Below, one piece after another: positions 6,247-6,843 of a stretch of 6,843 nucleotides of DNA (position 1 is the first letter of the stretch; each line of letters begins with the position of its first letter). Below the pieces are notes generated by a model. It had not been told where the DNA came from, did no database searches, and saw only the letters and a list, made by a program, of their open reading frames with translations. The DNA comes from Gemmatimonadaceae bacterium (GTDB lineage Bacteria > Gemmatimonadota > Gemmatimonadetes > Gemmatimonadales > Gemmatimonadaceae): assembly GCA_025356185.1 (NCBI GenBank), contig JANXUN010000346.1:1-6843 (forward strand), read 5' to 3'. A program made the translations under genes and the position numbers.

Positions 6247-6261
6247 CGTGATGCGTTCACG
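6247..6261 (+). promoter_or_regulatory. Small inverted repeat upstream of the DUF5676-like gene
   Basis: CGTGA-TGCGT-TCACG is a perfect 5-base inverted repeat with a 5-base spacer, 27 bases before the next ATG. A wider TGAA/TTCA pair partly overlaps it. It could be a regulator half-site pair, but its spacer is one base shorter than the CRP-type TGTGA-N6-TCACA. No promoter could be assigned with confidence. Confidence 0.2.
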
Positions 6262-6288
6262 AGCCCTCATATCCACGGGAGACACTGC

Positions 6289-6558
6289 ATGCTGAATACG
6301 AAACTTCTGAGTTGGTCGCTGGGATGTTTTGCCGCCGTGAGCTTTGTGGCCTGCGTGCTTTACGGAATCCTCGTGCCCCAAAGCCTGCACAACACGCAAT
6401 TTCTGGAAGCCGTGTTGCCCGCCTTCAAATGGTTGAGCGTTGGCGGATTCTTCCTCGGATTGATCGAGAGTTTTCTGTACGGTGCGTACGCGGGGCTCGT
6501 CTTCGCACCCGTCTACAATTTTTTCCACCGCCGATTTGGCGTGCCGGTATCGCAATAA
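6289..6558 (+). CDS. Two-helix inner-membrane protein (DUF5676-like)
   Basis: 89-residue hydrophobic protein with a short basic start (MLNTK), a first helix at about 8-29 and a second membrane region at about 48-79. The second region contains Gly-rich packing (VGGFFLGLIESFLYGAYAGLVFAPVYNFF) and is followed by basic residues HRR, which suggests a cytoplasmic C-terminus. The LNTK start and the G..AG..FA..YN ending resemble small membrane proteins annotated DUF5676, commonly found beside heavy-metal efflux and DUF2933 genes. Two cysteines (C13, C22) lie on the first helix, nine residues apart. GGGAG at 6277-6281, 7 bases upstream, supports the start. No function is known for the family as far as I can tell. 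Co-location with the His-rich and Met-rich proteins suggests a metal-related role. Confidence 0.8.
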   Translation: MLNTKLLSWSLGCFAAVSFVACVLYGILVPQSLHNTQFLEAVLPAFKWLSVGGFFLGLIESFLYGAYAGLVFAPVYNFFHRRFGVPVSQ

Positions 6559-6565
6559 CCAACAA

Positions 6566-6608
6566 TACTCGGCACACCCTCGCCTACTCACTTTGCTACT
6601 CGGAGTAT
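6566..6608 (+). promoter_or_regulatory. Repeated TACTC elements complementary to the Met-rich gene's ribosome site
   Basis: TACTC occurs at 6566-6570, 6585-6589 and 6597-6601. Each copy can pair with GAGTA at 6603-6607, which overlaps the Shine-Dalgarno GGAG (6602-6605). The longest option is ATACTC (6565-6570) with GAGTAT (6603-6608). This could hide the ribosome site in alternative hairpins and so tune translation. The stems are short, so chance is quite possible. Confidence 0.25.
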
Positions 6609-6612
6609 CCTA

Positions 6613-6843
6613 ATGTATCCGTTTCGAACCGTTGTCAAATTCGCGGTAACAATCGCGATGGCTTCCAGCACCCCATCGTTCGCGCAAACCGCTGTAAAAA
6701 CCAAAGCAATGCCTGCGGAGCACATGCAGCAGCATATGACGGCTATGTCGGACATGATGCGTCAAATGTCAGAGATGGGCAAGCGGGCCGAGGACATGCA
6801 ACAGCAGATGAAGCAGCCGACGGGGGGGATGGCCATGGGAGGC
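6613..6843 (+). CDS. Exported Met-rich putative metal-binding protein (3' truncated)
   Basis: First 77 residues of a gene cut by the right edge. GGAG at 6602-6605, 7 bases before the ATG, supports the start. Residues 1-24 form a Sec signal peptide (basic R5/K9, hydrophobic 10-17, cleavage after SFA). The mature part seen so far has 12 Met in 53 residues, at 33, 38, 42, 45, 48, 49, 52, 55, 62, 66, 73 and 75, plus His37 and His41. Spacing at 38-42-45-49-52 is 4-3-4-3, so the methionines would line one face of a helix. MxxH (38-41) and repeated MxxM motifs resemble Cu(I)/Ag(I)-binding segments such as those in SilE and other periplasmic Met-rich proteins. Gly/Met repeats begin at the edge. Next to a CusA pump, a periplasmic Cu/Ag buffer or chaperone is a reasonable inference. 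The exact family cannot be told from this fragment. Confidence 0.75.
   Translation, partial: MYPFRTVVKFAVTIAMASSTPSFAQTAVKTKAMPAEHMQQHMTAMSDMMRQMSEMGKRAEDMQQQMKQPTGGMAMGG

Overview
The window comes from a Gram-negative bacterium: it encodes an inner-membrane RND pump of the CusA type, a predicted Tat-exported Rieske protein, and an outer-membrane beta-barrel protein ending in Phe. The phylum cannot be fixed from the sequence. The b6-type cytochrome b and a Rieske cluster site that looks low-potential suggest a menaquinone-based chain rather than a classical ubiquinol bc1 chain (inference). All eight recognisable genes plus a ninth at the 3' edge lie on the + strand and are tightly spaced (gaps of 46 to 95 bases, one 4-base overlap). 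Each internal gene has a Shine-Dalgarno-like sequence except the translationally coupled cytochrome b. No gene-free stretch exceeds 100 bases. I see no tRNA, rRNA, insertion sequence, CRISPR array or convincing rho-independent terminator.

Layout. (1) 2-1393: the C-terminal part of a CusA-family heavy-metal RND pump, cut by the left edge. (2) 1457-5293: an electron-transport block. It holds a Rieske iron-sulfur protein, a one-piece cytochrome b6/subunit IV/cytochrome c fusion, a fused single-heme cytochrome/outer-membrane porin with the architecture of Cyc2, and a small soluble-type monohaem cytochrome c. (3) 5389-6843: small accessory proteins that resemble those of metal-resistance neighbourhoods. 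These are a glycine-rich membrane protein with a general-stress-17M-like N-terminus, a 65-residue His-rich membrane peptide (DUF2933-like), a two-helix membrane protein (DUF5676-like), and the start of an exported Met-rich, probably metal-binding protein.

How the genes may work together. The central block has the parts for a redox path across the whole envelope: outer-membrane haem porin, periplasmic cytochrome c, then the haem c domain, Rieske cluster and b haems of a quinone-reactive complex. Direction is not shown. Electrons could flow inward from an extracellular donor such as a reduced metal, with the b/c complex running uphill into the quinone pool, or outward from quinol. Flanking this block with a metal pump and His- and Met-rich metal-binding peptides suggests a metal-responsive redox and efflux island. 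This link is inferred from gene order alone and is the most interesting hypothesis in the window.
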